DNA from: Bdellovibrionales bacterium
GTDB lineage: Bacteria > Bdellovibrionota > UBA1018
DNA: 64,000 nucleotides
Reading direction: 5' to 3'
Assembly (NCBI GenBank): GCA_947380295.1
Contig: CANCQK010000004.1
Location: forward strand, 124,001 to 188,000
Shown: positions 26,207 to 35,783 of the stretch, in pieces
How positions within the stretch are numbered: the first letter of the stretch is position 1
Layout: each line of letters starts with the position of its first letter
The notes under the pieces: model-generated
Told to the model about the DNA's origin: nothing
Database searches by the model: none
Seen by the model: only the letters and a program-made list of their open reading frames with translations
Translations under genes and position numbers: made by a program

Positions 26207-26692
26207 CTACAAAATTTTCTTGAGCTCTGGTCTCTGTTCCCAACGAAAATGGTAGTTCCAGTGACCTTCATGAAGATCTATTTTGGTAATCAAAACTGAA
26301 AGTGTAATTCCACTTTTATGAACCGGATCAAAGAGATTGAGTCGGATCTTGACTGGCACTGGAAAAATAGGCCCTTCTTCTTTTTGTTCAGAAATGAGAG
26401 TGCAACCGGTTTCAGTAATCCATTTTAATTGCCCCCTGAGAAGATGACTTGAATCAAAAGCAATAGCATAGACCCGAGACCAGTCCTGGGTCGCTGGTCC
26501 AGGCTGTGTGGGATTGTGAAGTGGGTGAGGAGGCGGTGATTCAATGGACTTCCAGCATTGATTCTGATGACTCCAGATCCATTGATATTGAGAGAGCTGC
26601 CCCTTTGCCGACAGATCATCTAATTCACCTTGAGAGAAAGGCCCATAGATTTGACCCGATTTTCCTAGATAGACATCTTCAGTACTACTCAT
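26207..26692 (-). CDS. GYF_2 (DUF4339) plus PilZ-like domain protein
   Basis: 161 residues from ATG 26692, chosen because AGAGGAAAAAATG gives a good ribosome site; the open frame extends much further upstream but only through the neighbouring gene. Residues ~7-55 form a GYF-like domain: GKSGQIYGPFSQGELDDL, then YQWIWSHQNQCWKSIE. Residues ~85-155 resemble PilZ: LRGQLKWITETGCTLIS and ITLSVLITKIDLHEGHW. In myxobacteria a GYF domain sits in the GltJ/AgmX cytoplasmic part; here it is a separate cytoplasmic protein at the end of the operon. It overlaps the TPR gene by 8 nt. Confidence 0.75.
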   Translation of the reverse strand: MSSTEDVYLGKSGQIYGPFSQGELDDLSAKGQLSQYQWIWSHQNQCWKSIESPPPHPLHNPTQPGPATQDWSRVYAIAFDSSHLLRGQLKWITETGCTLISEQKEEGPIFPVPVKIRLNLFDPVHKSGITLSVLITKIDLHEGHWNYHFRWEQRPELKKIL

Positions 26693-28592
26693 TTTTTCCT
26701 CTTGCCTCTTGGGCTTCGATTTGAAGGTATTTATCCTTATTTTCACATTGATCGCTGAGATCGGCCGAAAAGGAACCGATTTCATCCTCCCAGATCTCTC
26801 CCGACTCCTCAGCTCCAATTTTTGTACTACCCCAGTTCCATGTCGTATTTGTTTCTGTAGTCTTGTCTTGTGACTTGATGCGTGCCGAAAGGGCTTGAAA
26901 GTTTGGATGGGCATTTCGCCACACGAGATCCTCACTTGCGCCGTTCAGAATCTCTACTTCGATGAGGTCTTGATTTTCAGCGATTTCCTCGAGTTGACTC
27001 AGCATTCTCTGGTTCAAGTGATGAACTTCAAGTGAGATCTCGCGGTTCATGGCCTCTCGTATCGCATGGCCTCGAGATTCGTCACTTTTTACGATTTTTC
27101 TCCAGTAAACTGAACCTCTTCTAAGCCGTTTGAGATGGACCAAGTTTTCCTTAAGTTGGCCGACAGAACTTAAGAATTCGGCTTGCCCTGATTCTCTCAA
27201 GGTTGTGTTCTGACTCATCTCTTTGGCTCTCAGCCTCAATTTTCTGGCTTCAGAAATTAACTGGAGAGTTGCCTGCCTTTGTTCTGTCTTTCCCTTTTGA
27301 CTGAATAGGTCGCGCTGGTGCTTTTCTTGAAAACTTAGGTTGATTCGTTCTTGGTCCGCAATAAATCGAGGAGATCTAATCCACTCGGTTCCGATGATTG
27401 CTGGAATTTGCGAATGAGGCTGTCTTCTTGCGAAAGCAATGAGTTGGCGGTAGGTCTCTGCCTCAGAGAAATTTGCGATTCGATTCTTTAGCCAAAAGTA
27501 GAGATCTCGGTACTTTTTCTTGAAGCTCTGGATAGCACCCATCGATTCAGGAAATCGACACATCTCATTCAGAGCCATTGCCATCACCATAGTCGCTTCC
27601 GGTGCAAAGGTCTGACGTAAGGGGCCACTCTGCAGAGTGAGGCTAGTCCCGATCGACTCACGATATTTGCCAAGCATGAGATAAGCCCAACTGAGTTCAC
27701 TGAGGGCCTGAATTCTGAAGTTTGATTTTGAAGTTATTTTAAGCTCATATTGAACGGCTTCACTATAGTTTCCCAATTCATAGGAAATTCGGCTCGCTAA
27801 GAGTCGATACAGATCTAGATCGATAGTCCATTTTGGGGTGAGAGCATGGATTTTATCAATTTCGCTAGGCTGAAAAAAATTATTAAAATTGACCTGCGCT
27901 GTCTTTAAGTCTCCAGACTGCAGAGCCGCAAGAGCAAGTCCGAGACTTTCAAAAGGTCCAGCATCATTGAGAATGGCAAGAAGTTGGTTCGGCTGAGCTT
28001 GAGAAGATTTTTTCGACTCAAGGATGAGGTTCAGTGCAGATTCCCAAAAAATTGCCCGAGTTTCAGTAGGCTGGCCTCGATTGAGGGAGTCGAGGATGAA
28101 CAAATGACTCCTGATCTGATTTGAAACTGGAATGGCAGAATAGCTTCTATGAATGACATTGATGCAACCCAATGCGGCAGTTTGAAACGGAGCAATCGTA
28201 GGTGTGGGCGATCTTTGAATGAGAGTGCTAAATCCTTGTTCAGCTAAATGATAGAGCCCGATTGAGAACAGCATTCGAGAGATCCAGTAATCGCTGAAAG
28301 CTAAATCTACCGACTGCTGCGAGATGCGCCTCAGCGCAATCGCTTCTGAAAATCCTCGGATCTTTGATCCCTGTCGAGTCAATGACTGGGCAAACTCTTC
28401 TCTCCATGGTTTTCCTGGTAACGCTTGCGCATCTGTCCAATTCCACAGTTCTGAGTCCTGACAGACTTGACTAAATTCAAAAGGAGCTCCGAATGACGAC
28501 TTAGTGAGATTCAATAGAAGAAAAATAGTTACCGTCAAGCCAATAATCACCCTTAGAGGGATTCTAAAAAGGTGAAGTCGAGCGCCCATCAT
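26685..28592 (-). CDS. Large secreted TPR-like helical protein
   Basis: About 635 residues, mostly alpha-helical repeats of TPR type, for example YSEAVQYELKI and YLMLGKYRESIGTSLTL. The N-terminus is an export signal (VIIGLTVTIFLLLNLTKSSFG). I prefer ATG 28592 with GGAG 6 nt upstream to ATG 28604. A coiled-coil-rich part lies between residues ~440 and 560. Export predicts a periplasmic scaffold of the TolQR-type complex. Function not identified. It follows the OMP gene almost immediately. Confidence 0.8.
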   Translation of the reverse strand: MMGARLHLFRIPLRVIIGLTVTIFLLLNLTKSSFGAPFEFSQVCQDSELWNWTDAQALPGKPWREEFAQSLTRQGSKIRGFSEAIALRRISQQSVDLAFSDYWISRMLFSIGLYHLAEQGFSTLIQRSPTPTIAPFQTAALGCINVIHRSYSAIPVSNQIRSHLFILDSLNRGQPTETRAIFWESALNLILESKKSSQAQPNQLLAILNDAGPFESLGLALAALQSGDLKTAQVNFNNFFQPSEIDKIHALTPKWTIDLDLYRLLASRISYELGNYSEAVQYELKITSKSNFRIQALSELSWAYLMLGKYRESIGTSLTLQSGPLRQTFAPEATMVMAMALNEMCRFPESMGAIQSFKKKYRDLYFWLKNRIANFSEAETYRQLIAFARRQPHSQIPAIIGTEWIRSPRFIADQERINLSFQEKHQRDLFSQKGKTEQRQATLQLISEARKLRLRAKEMSQNTTLRESGQAEFLSSVGQLKENLVHLKRLRRGSVYWRKIVKSDESRGHAIREAMNREISLEVHHLNQRMLSQLEEIAENQDLIEVEILNGASEDLVWRNAHPNFQALSARIKSQDKTTETNTTWNWGSTKIGAEESGEIWEDEIGSFSADLSDQCENKDKYLQIEAQEARGKNE

Positions 28593-28607
28593 AAGTGTCT
28601 CCATGTT

Positions 28608-29387
28608 TTAATTCCCAAACGTTGAAAAGCTGATTCCAAAATTTACTGTATTGCTCCAGTTTCCTCGCCAACCTCTGAGTTGCCCGAGTTGTGTGGGAAC
28701 CTCTTTTTCTAAAATTTTTTCGTTGTAGTACATCAGCCGATAATCGAGTCGAAATGAAAGGAGTCGACTGATGTAGAATCGTTGGCCCAAACCGAGCGAA
28801 GGCGTGACAAAGGTGCCGGATTCCGTATTCGTGGCTCCGACTCCTCCTAAAAAGTAGAAGTCATAGTAAATAATGGATTTTCCTAAGACGCTTAACTTTC
28901 CATAAAAAAGGCTTCCCATTCCCTCGGCACCTAAGTAGGTACTGGGAATATTGGTAGAGACCGTAGCACCTAGTGTGTCTTGAAAAGTCTTAAGCGCCGA
29001 AGAGGGAGCAGTGAGGTGCTTCATAGCGAGAAGATGAAAGGAAAGGTATTCGCTGACGTGGTAGCCGGCAGAAAAACTGAGGGTCTTTACGTCTAGAAAT
29101 GGATCACTATAAAGGACTCCAAGATTGACTGAAAGTTCATATTTTCCTTTTTTAGTAAAAGCTCGATTCTGCACTACGCCTAGTTCAGTTTCGTTGCCCA
29201 GGGCCCAATACTTTTCTTTGATCGCGTCTACATTGACTTGCTCAGCTTCTTCAGTTGGCGATGCAGCGGCAGGGGGTTGTGCATGGGTTGAGCCGGCTAG
29301 ACTCGGATGGATGGATAGAAGTCCGGTTGCGATCATTCCAAATCGCCAAATTTTTTGACGGCTTTTTAAAAAGGTAGAAATGCTCAT
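28608..29387 (-). CDS. Outer-membrane beta-barrel protein (myxobacterial OMP type)
   Basis: 259 residues from ATG 29387 (GAGG upstream); a GTG at 29399 is possible. A signal peptide ends near HAQ. The start of the mature protein, VDAIKEKYWALGNETELGVVQNRAFTKKG when read in two steps, matches the outer-membrane beta-barrel family common in deltaproteobacteria. Later strands alternate polar and hydrophobic residues and the protein ends in FGISFSTFG. In Myxococcus such barrels (GltA/GltB) belong to the Glt motility complex. Here it lies beside an AgmX-domain gene, consistent with a trans-envelope connection. Confidence 0.82.
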   Translation of the reverse strand: MSISTFLKSRQKIWRFGMIATGLLSIHPSLAGSTHAQPPAAASPTEEAEQVNVDAIKEKYWALGNETELGVVQNRAFTKKGKYELSVNLGVLYSDPFLDVKTLSFSAGYHVSEYLSFHLLAMKHLTAPSSALKTFQDTLGATVSTNIPSTYLGAEGMGSLFYGKLSVLGKSIIYYDFYFLGGVGATNTESGTFVTPSLGLGQRFYISRLLSFRLDYRLMYYNEKILEKEVPTQLGQLRGWRGNWSNTVNFGISFSTFGN

Positions 29388-29395
29388 GAACTGCC

Positions 29396-30517
29396 TCACT
29401 TTCCTAAAGTTTTAAAGATAAACGGGTAAGAAACCGCAACTTCGATTCCTCCCTTGGGTTTTGGGAACTTCCAAGTCAGTAGGTGCTGAACCAAGCAGGA
29501 ACTTAAAATGGGATCGATTATAGTCGAGGGGTGGACCTTTGCGGATTTGACCCCGCCCGTCGCAAGAATGACGAAGTCGATGAGTAGCTTTCCCTGGAGA
29601 TTAGCTGATTTTAGCAATGTAGATTCGTAACAGTAACGGACCTCAGAAAGATGATTGTGAATCACACGCCCGACTTCATCTTGACTTAATCCTTCATCGA
29701 CTTTTGCATCGGGTGTTTCCAGAGAAACAAAGGTTTGACCCTGGGCTGAAGTAGTCGAGCCAGACTTCTGGCTATAGCCGAACGCACCGCCTGAGCCCCC
29801 AAGTTTTGCGATTGGGGCGCTCAGCATCTGAGATTGAATATTTGGCACACCGAGAGGAGTCTTCGTTTTAAGACCTCCGAAAGTTTGCTGAGCTAATGCA
29901 CTTGTATTCATCGGAAGTGTAAGATGAGTCCGAGCCAAAGAAGAAAGTGCCCCTCCCTGAATGAGGGTCTGTGTTACTCTTTTCACATCGGCGGAGCGAA
30001 TCCCTCCGGCAGCTGATGGAGAAGAGGGAGACTCTCGAGCGGGAGTTGATCCTTGTTTAGGATTCAGGATGACTTGTGCGTATTGCGGAGGAATCAGCAT
30101 GTCATCGGCGGGATGGAAAAAGCGAGCGATCAAAAGTGAGGATAATACTAAGGCCGCAAGGCATGCCGCGGAGAACTGGAGCATTTTTGCGAAGAGATTT
30201 TTAGAACCTTCTTGTGCTGGAAGCTGCGTGTTGATTTGCAAAGACTCCCAGCTTTGATCAAACTCTGCTCTTCGGGTCGGAGTAATTCTTAGGAGTAATG
30301 AGGGGCCGAGACGTGTGAACTCCCTCGAGGTGCTCCCGTCTGAAACTTCAGCTAGTTCGGAATTTTCTAGGTTTCTAAGGCGTAACTTTCCATTATCGTT
30401 CTCTAGTACCCATCGGAGTGGATGCCCAAAGCCAAGGATAGAGTCATCCCTCCAAATCTCACTTCTGAGTAGCTTCTCAGGCTCAGAGTAAATTTGAATC
30501 TTATATTCATGGTTCAT
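29396..30517 (-). CDS. FHA-like/TM/AgmX C-terminal energy-coupling protein (GltG-like)
   Basis: 373 residues. Residues 1-85 may be a degenerate FHA domain (SILGFGHPLRWVLEN, LRLRNLENSEL). A membrane segment (FSAACLAALVLSSLLIARFF, ~110-130) follows, then a low-complexity periplasmic linker, and the AgmX/PglI C-terminal domain (~270-373): DEVGRVIHNHLSEVRYCYES, GKLLIDFVILATGGVKSA and VQHLLTWKFPKPKGG. This order equals that of Myxococcus GltG. TonB-like C-terminal folds pass force from inner-membrane motors. ATGA overlaps join it to the genes on both sides. Confidence 0.82.
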   Translation of the reverse strand: MNHEYKIQIYSEPEKLLRSEIWRDDSILGFGHPLRWVLENDNGKLRLRNLENSELAEVSDGSTSREFTRLGPSLLLRITPTRRAEFDQSWESLQINTQLPAQEGSKNLFAKMLQFSAACLAALVLSSLLIARFFHPADDMLIPPQYAQVILNPKQGSTPARESPSSPSAAGGIRSADVKRVTQTLIQGGALSSLARTHLTLPMNTSALAQQTFGGLKTKTPLGVPNIQSQMLSAPIAKLGGSGGAFGYSQKSGSTTSAQGQTFVSLETPDAKVDEGLSQDEVGRVIHNHLSEVRYCYESTLLKSANLQGKLLIDFVILATGGVKSAKVHPSTIIDPILSSCLVQHLLTWKFPKPKGGIEVAVSYPFIFKTLGK

Positions 30518-30792
30518 GGAGAATGCCTCATTTCTCGCAGAGTTTCGGTAATTTCAGACCTGAAACTCTGACGCTTTCGATAGAGGTGGGATTTTAAAAA
30601 TCTTTTCTTTGATTCCGAGATTTGGCTGAGTGAGTCTAAGGATTTTCGGTTCACTCCTTCAACGAGTTCACCCTCAAAGTCGATGACTTTTTGACGCTTT
30701 CCTTGAGTTGATTTTCCAGGGTCTCCGAGTGTGTCCGAAAGTGGTGTAAGAAAAAGACTTAAATAAAAAATAAGTGTGATTAAAATTCTCAT
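30514..30792 (-). CDS. Small exported protein in the TolQR-AgmX operon
   Basis: 92 residues with a signal peptide (ILITLIFYLSLFLTPLS). The mature part is basic and helical (KVIDFEGELVEGVNRKSLDS...RKRQSFRSEITETLREM when abbreviated). I do not recognise the family with certainty. Four-base overlaps at both ends place it firmly in the operon between the TPR scaffold and the AgmX protein, implying a structural role in the same envelope complex. Confidence 0.75.
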   Translation of the reverse strand: MRILITLIFYLSLFLTPLSDTLGDPGKSTQGKRQKVIDFEGELVEGVNRKSLDSLSQISESKKRFLKSHLYRKRQSFRSEITETLREMRHSP

Positions 30793-33700
30793 GGTGTCCT
30801 CGTAGTTTGCGCGTTCATTTCAGTCCAAAGTCGGTTGGCTCGATCGATTGAGCGGGTTGAAATCAAGTAGGAGAGGAGGATCTTTTGCATTTGAATTTTG
30901 CTTTCTAGCTTTAAGTTTGGAAGAATCTCTTCAAGCAGCGTCAATCCCTCGGCTTGAGCTCCTGATTCGCACCAGGTAATCGATTGAATAATTTTTTCTT
31001 CGATTGGATCAACCAGGCCCCTGCGCTTCATTTCCTGGAGGAGGTAGGTTGCTAGAGACCATTGACTCGTTTCAATCGCCTTTTTCCAAGCATTCTTCAG
31101 GGGGTCGGACTCAAATCGTGGGTTCACTAGCTCTAGCAGTTTAGGATGAATTGGCTCGGGTGACATGGCCATGGATTGAGCTGGGATGGTCTTCTGCATG
31201 GTGAGAGTATCACTGTTCAGGATTTCCTTGTTGGCGCTTGAGATCATCTCCCAGTCCCGTTTTTCAATGCTCAATTTCGAGCTGAGACCGTAGGCCTGAG
31301 ACGAGAGTTCAACTGCCTTTTTAAGAAAGGTTTGAGTAATTATTCTAAGATTTTTTTGATACTCATTTTTCTCTTCTAAGCTCATCTCCGATGGGACTGG
31401 TGCCTTCTCAATGGAGTGGATCAAGTCGTGGTAAGCGAGGGAAAGTGTATAAATTGCTACAGCCCGAATTCGAGTCCAAGGAAGTTCTAGGACAGTAGAT
31501 ACAGTTGATTCAAACTCCCGTAGCCATTCGCTTCGACGGGCAAGGGTCTGGGGCGACACCCGTTTGAGTGGGACCTCTCGATCTAACTGAGTGCGTGCCA
31601 CGGCAAGGGAACGAGGAATAATCGAATTGAGTGCCGGCAATAGGGTGAGCTGACCTGCTGGCTCGAGGTTCTTCCAGTTCTTGGCAAGATTTTTCATCAA
31701 TTTCAAAAGCTCATGCAAAGGGATTTTTGAGGGTTGTCCAAGTGCGACTGCAGACCAAATGGGGCGATTTGCCTGAGGACCATGAAATGCTTGATTTTTG
31801 ATTTCATTGAGATTTTTTGAGGTCTGATCCGCGATTCGAGGGTAGACTAGGGCCATGGATTGGTATTTTTGACACTCTTCAAAAATTTCTGCAGACGAAT
31901 CACCTGGACACCTGAAATCAGCTGTCCCAGACAACCAATAAAGTATAAAAAGCTTCTTCTGAATCAGTTCGTCATGTGGACTTCGTTTGAGTCCGGTCTC
32001 GTAGTCTCGAATGGCCTCGTTAAATTGGAGACTCTCTTCAAAAAGAGATGCTCTCTGAATCAGCGAATGCTGATAAATCTGGGTCACTTCTGAATCAATC
32101 TGCACGGGTGACTTTAAAATTGAGTTCAGCGATTCCATTGCTAAGTTGGCGTTCTTCATTCGAAGTTGACTCTGCGCCACAAGGAATTTGAGTTGCAGGA
32201 CTCGGGGCGAGCTAGGATATCGCTTAAGGTAAAGCTGGGTCTCACTGACGACTCTTTGATCTTCGAGCTGACGGCTGAACTCCTCAATGATCTGATAAGA
32301 CGCGAGCATTTCGAGTTCGCTTAGCTTTTGATTCAGACCAGATTGGGCCCACTGTGTCTTGGAAAGGCTCCGTGCTGTGTCTCTGGTGAGAGGCCAATTC
32401 TTGGATTGAACCAGTGTATCCATGATCAGTGCAATCGCTGGCGGAGAATATTGAGAGTGCGAATGAGAGGTAGCGAATTCAATGAGTCTTTTGATCGCTT
32501 TCGATCGGATTCCTTGAGAATAGAGAAGTCGACTCGCTTCAAATAAGTATCGATTGAAAGGTTCGTTTGTCGATGCTGTATGAAGAGAAATTCGATCGAG
32601 TTCTTGAATCCATTCTACAGCAGGAGCAGGAAGGTTGATTTGCACTTCCTGAGTTTCAAGAGGTTTAGGCTGAAGTTCCTTTGGAATGAGTTGACTTTGA
32701 TTTAAATCCTCGTACATGCTTCGTGCCCAGCTCAATTCAGCTGTCTCTAATTGAAGCTTTCCGTCCTCGTGCCAGTGAGAAAGAACCCAACGATGATTCT
32801 GTGTTGCACGCTTGTAGTCGCGGTTCTCAAAGTAGGCTTCTGCTAAATTGTAGTAGAGCGAAGGAAGAGTTAAGTCATCTGCGGGAGTGATTTTGATCCA
32901 GACTGAATACAGCTGAATGAGGGTCTCAATGAATTTGGGTTTCGAGGGATTTTGGCTTCCCTTTTGAAATTGTTTTTGGAGCCCTGAAGCGATTTGAGCA
33001 AGAGAGTTGCGAAGGTCATTCTCATTTTCAGGATTGAGTTTTTTTTTGGACTGTAAATCATGAATCGATGCAAGGTCGCCCAGTGTCTGGATCATCGCCT
33101 CCAATTGGTTTTGATTGAATTGATGGTCGAGGACTAGTGTGATGACGTGAGTCGTCTCAGGGAGATCAGTCTCCTCCTGGATGAGTTGGTTTTTCCAATC
33201 AAAAAGTGCGGTATCTTTGCGATGAGAGCGGAGAAGTTTTGCAAAACGAAGGGCCATCTTGCCAAAGAACGGCTTTTTTTCTAGGACTCGAAAAGATTTG
33301 AGTGCTTTCTCTAAACCGAAATTTGGAATACTTTTTTCATAACCATCGTAGTAGAAATTGACAAAGTCCATCAGGCTGGCTTCTCTCATAGCGGCGTCGC
33401 TCGGGGAGAGGTGTTTTGAGTGCTCCTGGATGGAGTTATAGTAAAGAATCTGCTTTTCTAAGTAGCTGGATGCAATCGAGAGATGCCCGATGTTACTATG
33501 AGCCCAGGCAAGGCGGTAAAGTGCAATGGGGAAGTAGATGCTTTCGGGCTGGCTTTCGATTGCTTCGAGGTATTTAATTGCTTCTTCATGATTTTTATTT
33601 TGAGTGGCGATTTCGGAGAGAGCTAGCCAGGTTTGGTTCCTGAACTGTGACTGCGGGTAGCCGTGAATGACCCTCAGATAGTCTTTGCGAGCTTGATCTG

Positions 33701-34133
33701 GTGAATTCAATTCTTCATAGGCTTTTGCACGTTGAAAAAATGCGTGATCTAATCTGGGATAGGTGGGATAGCTTTCAATCCATTGATCTAAAGTCTTTAT
33801 TTGGGAGGCAAGCCAAAGCTGGTAATTTTTTCGAGTCCGTTGAGAGGGAACTGCAGAGCCCTGGGTGAGGCGAAAAGCGATCTCTGTCCCTTGCTGGTCA
33901 ATCTCGGCCAACTTGGCGAGAAGTTCGGGCTCTTGGGCCATTTTGCGATATTTTACGATCAAATGTTGAAGTTTTTTTTGTGCGATTTCGAGTGACTGGA
34001 GGGCAGCTTGGTCGACAGCTCGATCTTGCTTTTCAGCGGCCGAGCTATTCGGGAGATCCGCGGCTAGGGTGGAGCTGGTAAAGATACCGCCCCAGGCCCA
34101 GAATAAGGCTAAAGTCGACGCCTTTCGTCTCAT
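30789..34133 (-). CDS. 1114-residue exported TPR scaffold
   Basis: Signal peptide (TLALFWAWGGIFTSSTLAA) then a solenoid of TPR units, including RLDHAFFQRAKAYEELNSPDQARKDY read in parts, PSLYYNLAEAYFENRDYKRA and FNEAIRDYETGLKRSP. The tail (~960-1114) has further helical repeats. Large periplasmic TPR proteins (for example GltE/AglT-type) are needed for the Agl-Glt machinery. Its start overlaps the tolR-2 stop by one base. Exact counterpart unknown. Confidence 0.82.
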   Translation of the reverse strand: MRRKASTLALFWAWGGIFTSSTLAADLPNSSAAEKQDRAVDQAALQSLEIAQKKLQHLIVKYRKMAQEPELLAKLAEIDQQGTEIAFRLTQGSAVPSQRTRKNYQLWLASQIKTLDQWIESYPTYPRLDHAFFQRAKAYEELNSPDQARKDYLRVIHGYPQSQFRNQTWLALSEIATQNKNHEEAIKYLEAIESQPESIYFPIALYRLAWAHSNIGHLSIASSYLEKQILYYNSIQEHSKHLSPSDAAMREASLMDFVNFYYDGYEKSIPNFGLEKALKSFRVLEKKPFFGKMALRFAKLLRSHRKDTALFDWKNQLIQEETDLPETTHVITLVLDHQFNQNQLEAMIQTLGDLASIHDLQSKKKLNPENENDLRNSLAQIASGLQKQFQKGSQNPSKPKFIETLIQLYSVWIKITPADDLTLPSLYYNLAEAYFENRDYKRATQNHRWVLSHWHEDGKLQLETAELSWARSMYEDLNQSQLIPKELQPKPLETQEVQINLPAPAVEWIQELDRISLHTASTNEPFNRYLFEASRLLYSQGIRSKAIKRLIEFATSHSHSQYSPPAIALIMDTLVQSKNWPLTRDTARSLSKTQWAQSGLNQKLSELEMLASYQIIEEFSRQLEDQRVVSETQLYLKRYPSSPRVLQLKFLVAQSQLRMKNANLAMESLNSILKSPVQIDSEVTQIYQHSLIQRASLFEESLQFNEAIRDYETGLKRSPHDELIQKKLFILYWLSGTADFRCPGDSSAEIFEECQKYQSMALVYPRIADQTSKNLNEIKNQAFHGPQANRPIWSAVALGQPSKIPLHELLKLMKNLAKNWKNLEPAGQLTLLPALNSIIPRSLAVARTQLDREVPLKRVSPQTLARRSEWLREFESTVSTVLELPWTRIRAVAIYTLSLAYHDLIHSIEKAPVPSEMSLEEKNEYQKNLRIITQTFLKKAVELSSQAYGLSSKLSIEKRDWEMISSANKEILNSDTLTMQKTIPAQSMAMSPEPIHPKLLELVNPRFESDPLKNAWKKAIETSQWSLATYLLQEMKRRGLVDPIEEKIIQSITWCESGAQAEGLTLLEEILPNLKLESKIQMQKILLSYLISTRSIDRANRLWTEMNAQTTRTP

Positions 34134-34639
34134 TAGTGTTTTCCCTCAGACTGGATTGCAACTAACTTGAAGTCACTGAGTCCTTGAATCGCTGCAGCCC
34201 CGAGCACAGATTTAAGTGTGCCATAGGGCGTACGACTGTCTGCGATGATGAGGACTTTTGAATCGAGATGGACGTTTGGATTTGCGCTGGCAATGAGCTG
34301 TTGGCGCTTTTTTTCTTTTTGAAGGACAGCACTGATGCTCTTAGAGAAAAACTGAGAATTGAGGTCATTGGCATCAAATTGAAAGTTTTTGAGGGGAGTG
34401 ACCGGCTTTTTCTCTACCTGAACTAGAGTCTCTGAAATCTCAATTTGAATTGCCTCGACCGGTGACTGGAGTTGGCTTGCTTCGGGAATCTTCATTCCTA
34501 CGGTAGGTGAAATCTGGACACTGCTGGTTGAGTAGGATTTGAGCAAAAACACCAGAATGATGATGAAGATGTCCGCCATAGAAGTGATCTGGAGCGAAAG
34601 TTCAGGATTTAGAGTAGACGTTCGTTTAGTTTTTTTCAT
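34133..34639 (-). CDS. TolR/ExbD-family protein 2
   Basis: 168 residues from ATG 34639, 2 nt after the tolR-1 stop. An upstream in-frame ATG (34696) lies inside that gene and is unlikely. One membrane segment begins SMADIFIIILVFLLKSY, where D is the ion-pathway aspartate of ExbD/TolR. The periplasmic part contains the typical KVLIIADSRTPYGTLKSVL end block. With TolQ it forms a proton- or sodium-driven stator, as AglS does in Myxococcus. Confidence 0.88.
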   Translation of the reverse strand: MKKTKRTSTLNPELSLQITSMADIFIIILVFLLKSYSTSSVQISPTVGMKIPEASQLQSPVEAIQIEISETLVQVEKKPVTPLKNFQFDANDLNSQFFSKSISAVLQKEKKRQQLIASANPNVHLDSKVLIIADSRTPYGTLKSVLGAAAIQGLSDFKLVAIQSEGKH

Positions 34640-34641
34640 GG

Positions 34642-35103
34642 TTAAAATCCCCCGAGCCGGATTTGTCCAAAAAAGGGATGGAGGGTTTCCATCCATCGGA
34701 TAACGTGGACGTATTCCACTTCATTTTGCGCTGAGAGCGTAAGTGATTGGATCTGTGGAAATTTTGTTTTTAGACCTTGGAGGGTTTGAAGAATCACCTC
34801 CTGGTTCCACAACCCCTCCTTGGCTGCGATCGGATAGTTGATCTTTTGAGGGCCGTTGATCTGAATCTCAGCCGAACCTCCGAGTCGTAATTCGAGTTGA
34901 AGACTCTCGCGGGGTGCGGTTGAGTCGCTGGACGCCTGTGCTGCTGCATTCGGATATGCCTCAAGAATACCAATAGAAATAAAAGAGGCAGAAACCAACA
35001 TGAAGGTAATTAATACGGTGAAGCAATCCACGATGGGGGCAAGATTCAGTTCGAATTCTTGAGATCTTCCTGCGTTAGGATTGGAGTCCGTGACGGCACT
35101 CAT
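34642..35103 (-). CDS. TolR/ExbD-family protein 1
   Basis: 153 residues. The N-terminal helix has APIVDCFTVLITFMLV with the conserved membrane Asp. The periplasmic domain ends VIRWMETLHPFFGQIRLGGF. Its start overlaps tolQ by 4 nt. One TolQ with two TolR-like genes in a row is the AglR-AglQ-AglS arrangement and is also found in other Tol/Exb-like systems. No pal or tolB is present here, so it is not the cell-division Tol-Pal locus. Confidence 0.88.
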   Translation of the reverse strand: MSAVTDSNPNAGRSQEFELNLAPIVDCFTVLITFMLVSASFISIGILEAYPNAAAQASSDSTAPRESLQLELRLGGSAEIQINGPQKINYPIAAKEGLWNQEVILQTLQGLKTKFPQIQSLTLSAQNEVEYVHVIRWMETLHPFFGQIRLGGF

Positions 35104-35765
35104 GCGATTTTCCGATCTTCAGTTGGAGAATCAACTGTAGAGTAGAACCGTTGCTTGAGTAGGTCCATCGTCTTAAGTGATGCATCCTCAATTTGGGAAG
35201 TGAGTTGGTTGGCTCGATTGACTAGAAATGAGTAGGCAATCATGCAGGGAATCGCGACGCCCAGGCCCAGCAGCGTTGCGTTCATGGCAGTAGAGATCCC
35301 AGCTGAGAGCAAGGCCGATTTCTGCTGGGCATCGGCGTGACCTACGGCTTCAAATGAATGAATGAGACCAAGAATGGTTCCGAAGAGTCCCAAAAGCGTT
35401 GATACGTTTGCGATGGTGGCAAGGTACCCGATGCGCTTCTGAACTAAGCTCTGTGCTTCGTGAGTTGCAATTCGGAGTCCGTCTTCAATCATGACTTCCG
35501 GTAAGTGTGCACGGCAAAGTCCACTTTTAACGACCTGGCAAAGTGGAACTCTGGACTCCTGGTCGCAGCGTTGAATTGCTTCAGACATTTTACCATGGGT
35601 AATCTTTTGAGTGAGATCTTTGTAAAAACCATCTATATTCTTTAGAGTATATAATGAATAAAGAAGTGCACAGCGCTCTAGAATAATTGCCAGTCCCAGC
35701 GCTCCAGCGATGAGAATCGGTAGAACGTGTCCAAGATTCTGGGTGAGAAACTCAATAAAACTCAT
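35100..35765 (-). CDS. TolQ/ExbB/MotA-family motor protein
   Basis: 221 residues. Three membrane helices: ~14-33 (VLPILIAGALGLAIIL), ~120-145 (IGYLATIANVSTLLGLFGTI, then GLIHSF) and ~160-185 (ISTAMNATLLGLGVAIPCMI). The GLFGTILG and A-M-x-AT-LLGL-G-AIP signatures are the TolQ/ExbB core. It converts ion flow into force on the AgmX-type coupling protein. A GGGA ribosome site precedes the ATG. It heads the membrane-complex part of the operon. Confidence 0.92.
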   Translation of the reverse strand: MSFIEFLTQNLGHVLPILIAGALGLAIILERCALLYSLYTLKNIDGFYKDLTQKITHGKMSEAIQRCDQESRVPLCQVVKSGLCRAHLPEVMIEDGLRIATHEAQSLVQKRIGYLATIANVSTLLGLFGTILGLIHSFEAVGHADAQQKSALLSAGISTAMNATLLGLGVAIPCMIAYSFLVNRANQLTSQIEDASLKTMDLLKQRFYSTVDSPTEDRKIA

Positions 35766-35783
35766 ATTTTTTTCCCTTTCATT

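Noticed and set aside
26693..26935. N-terminal extension of the GYF protein
   Set aside because: It lies wholly within the TPR gene in another frame, and ATG 26692 has a strong ribosome site.
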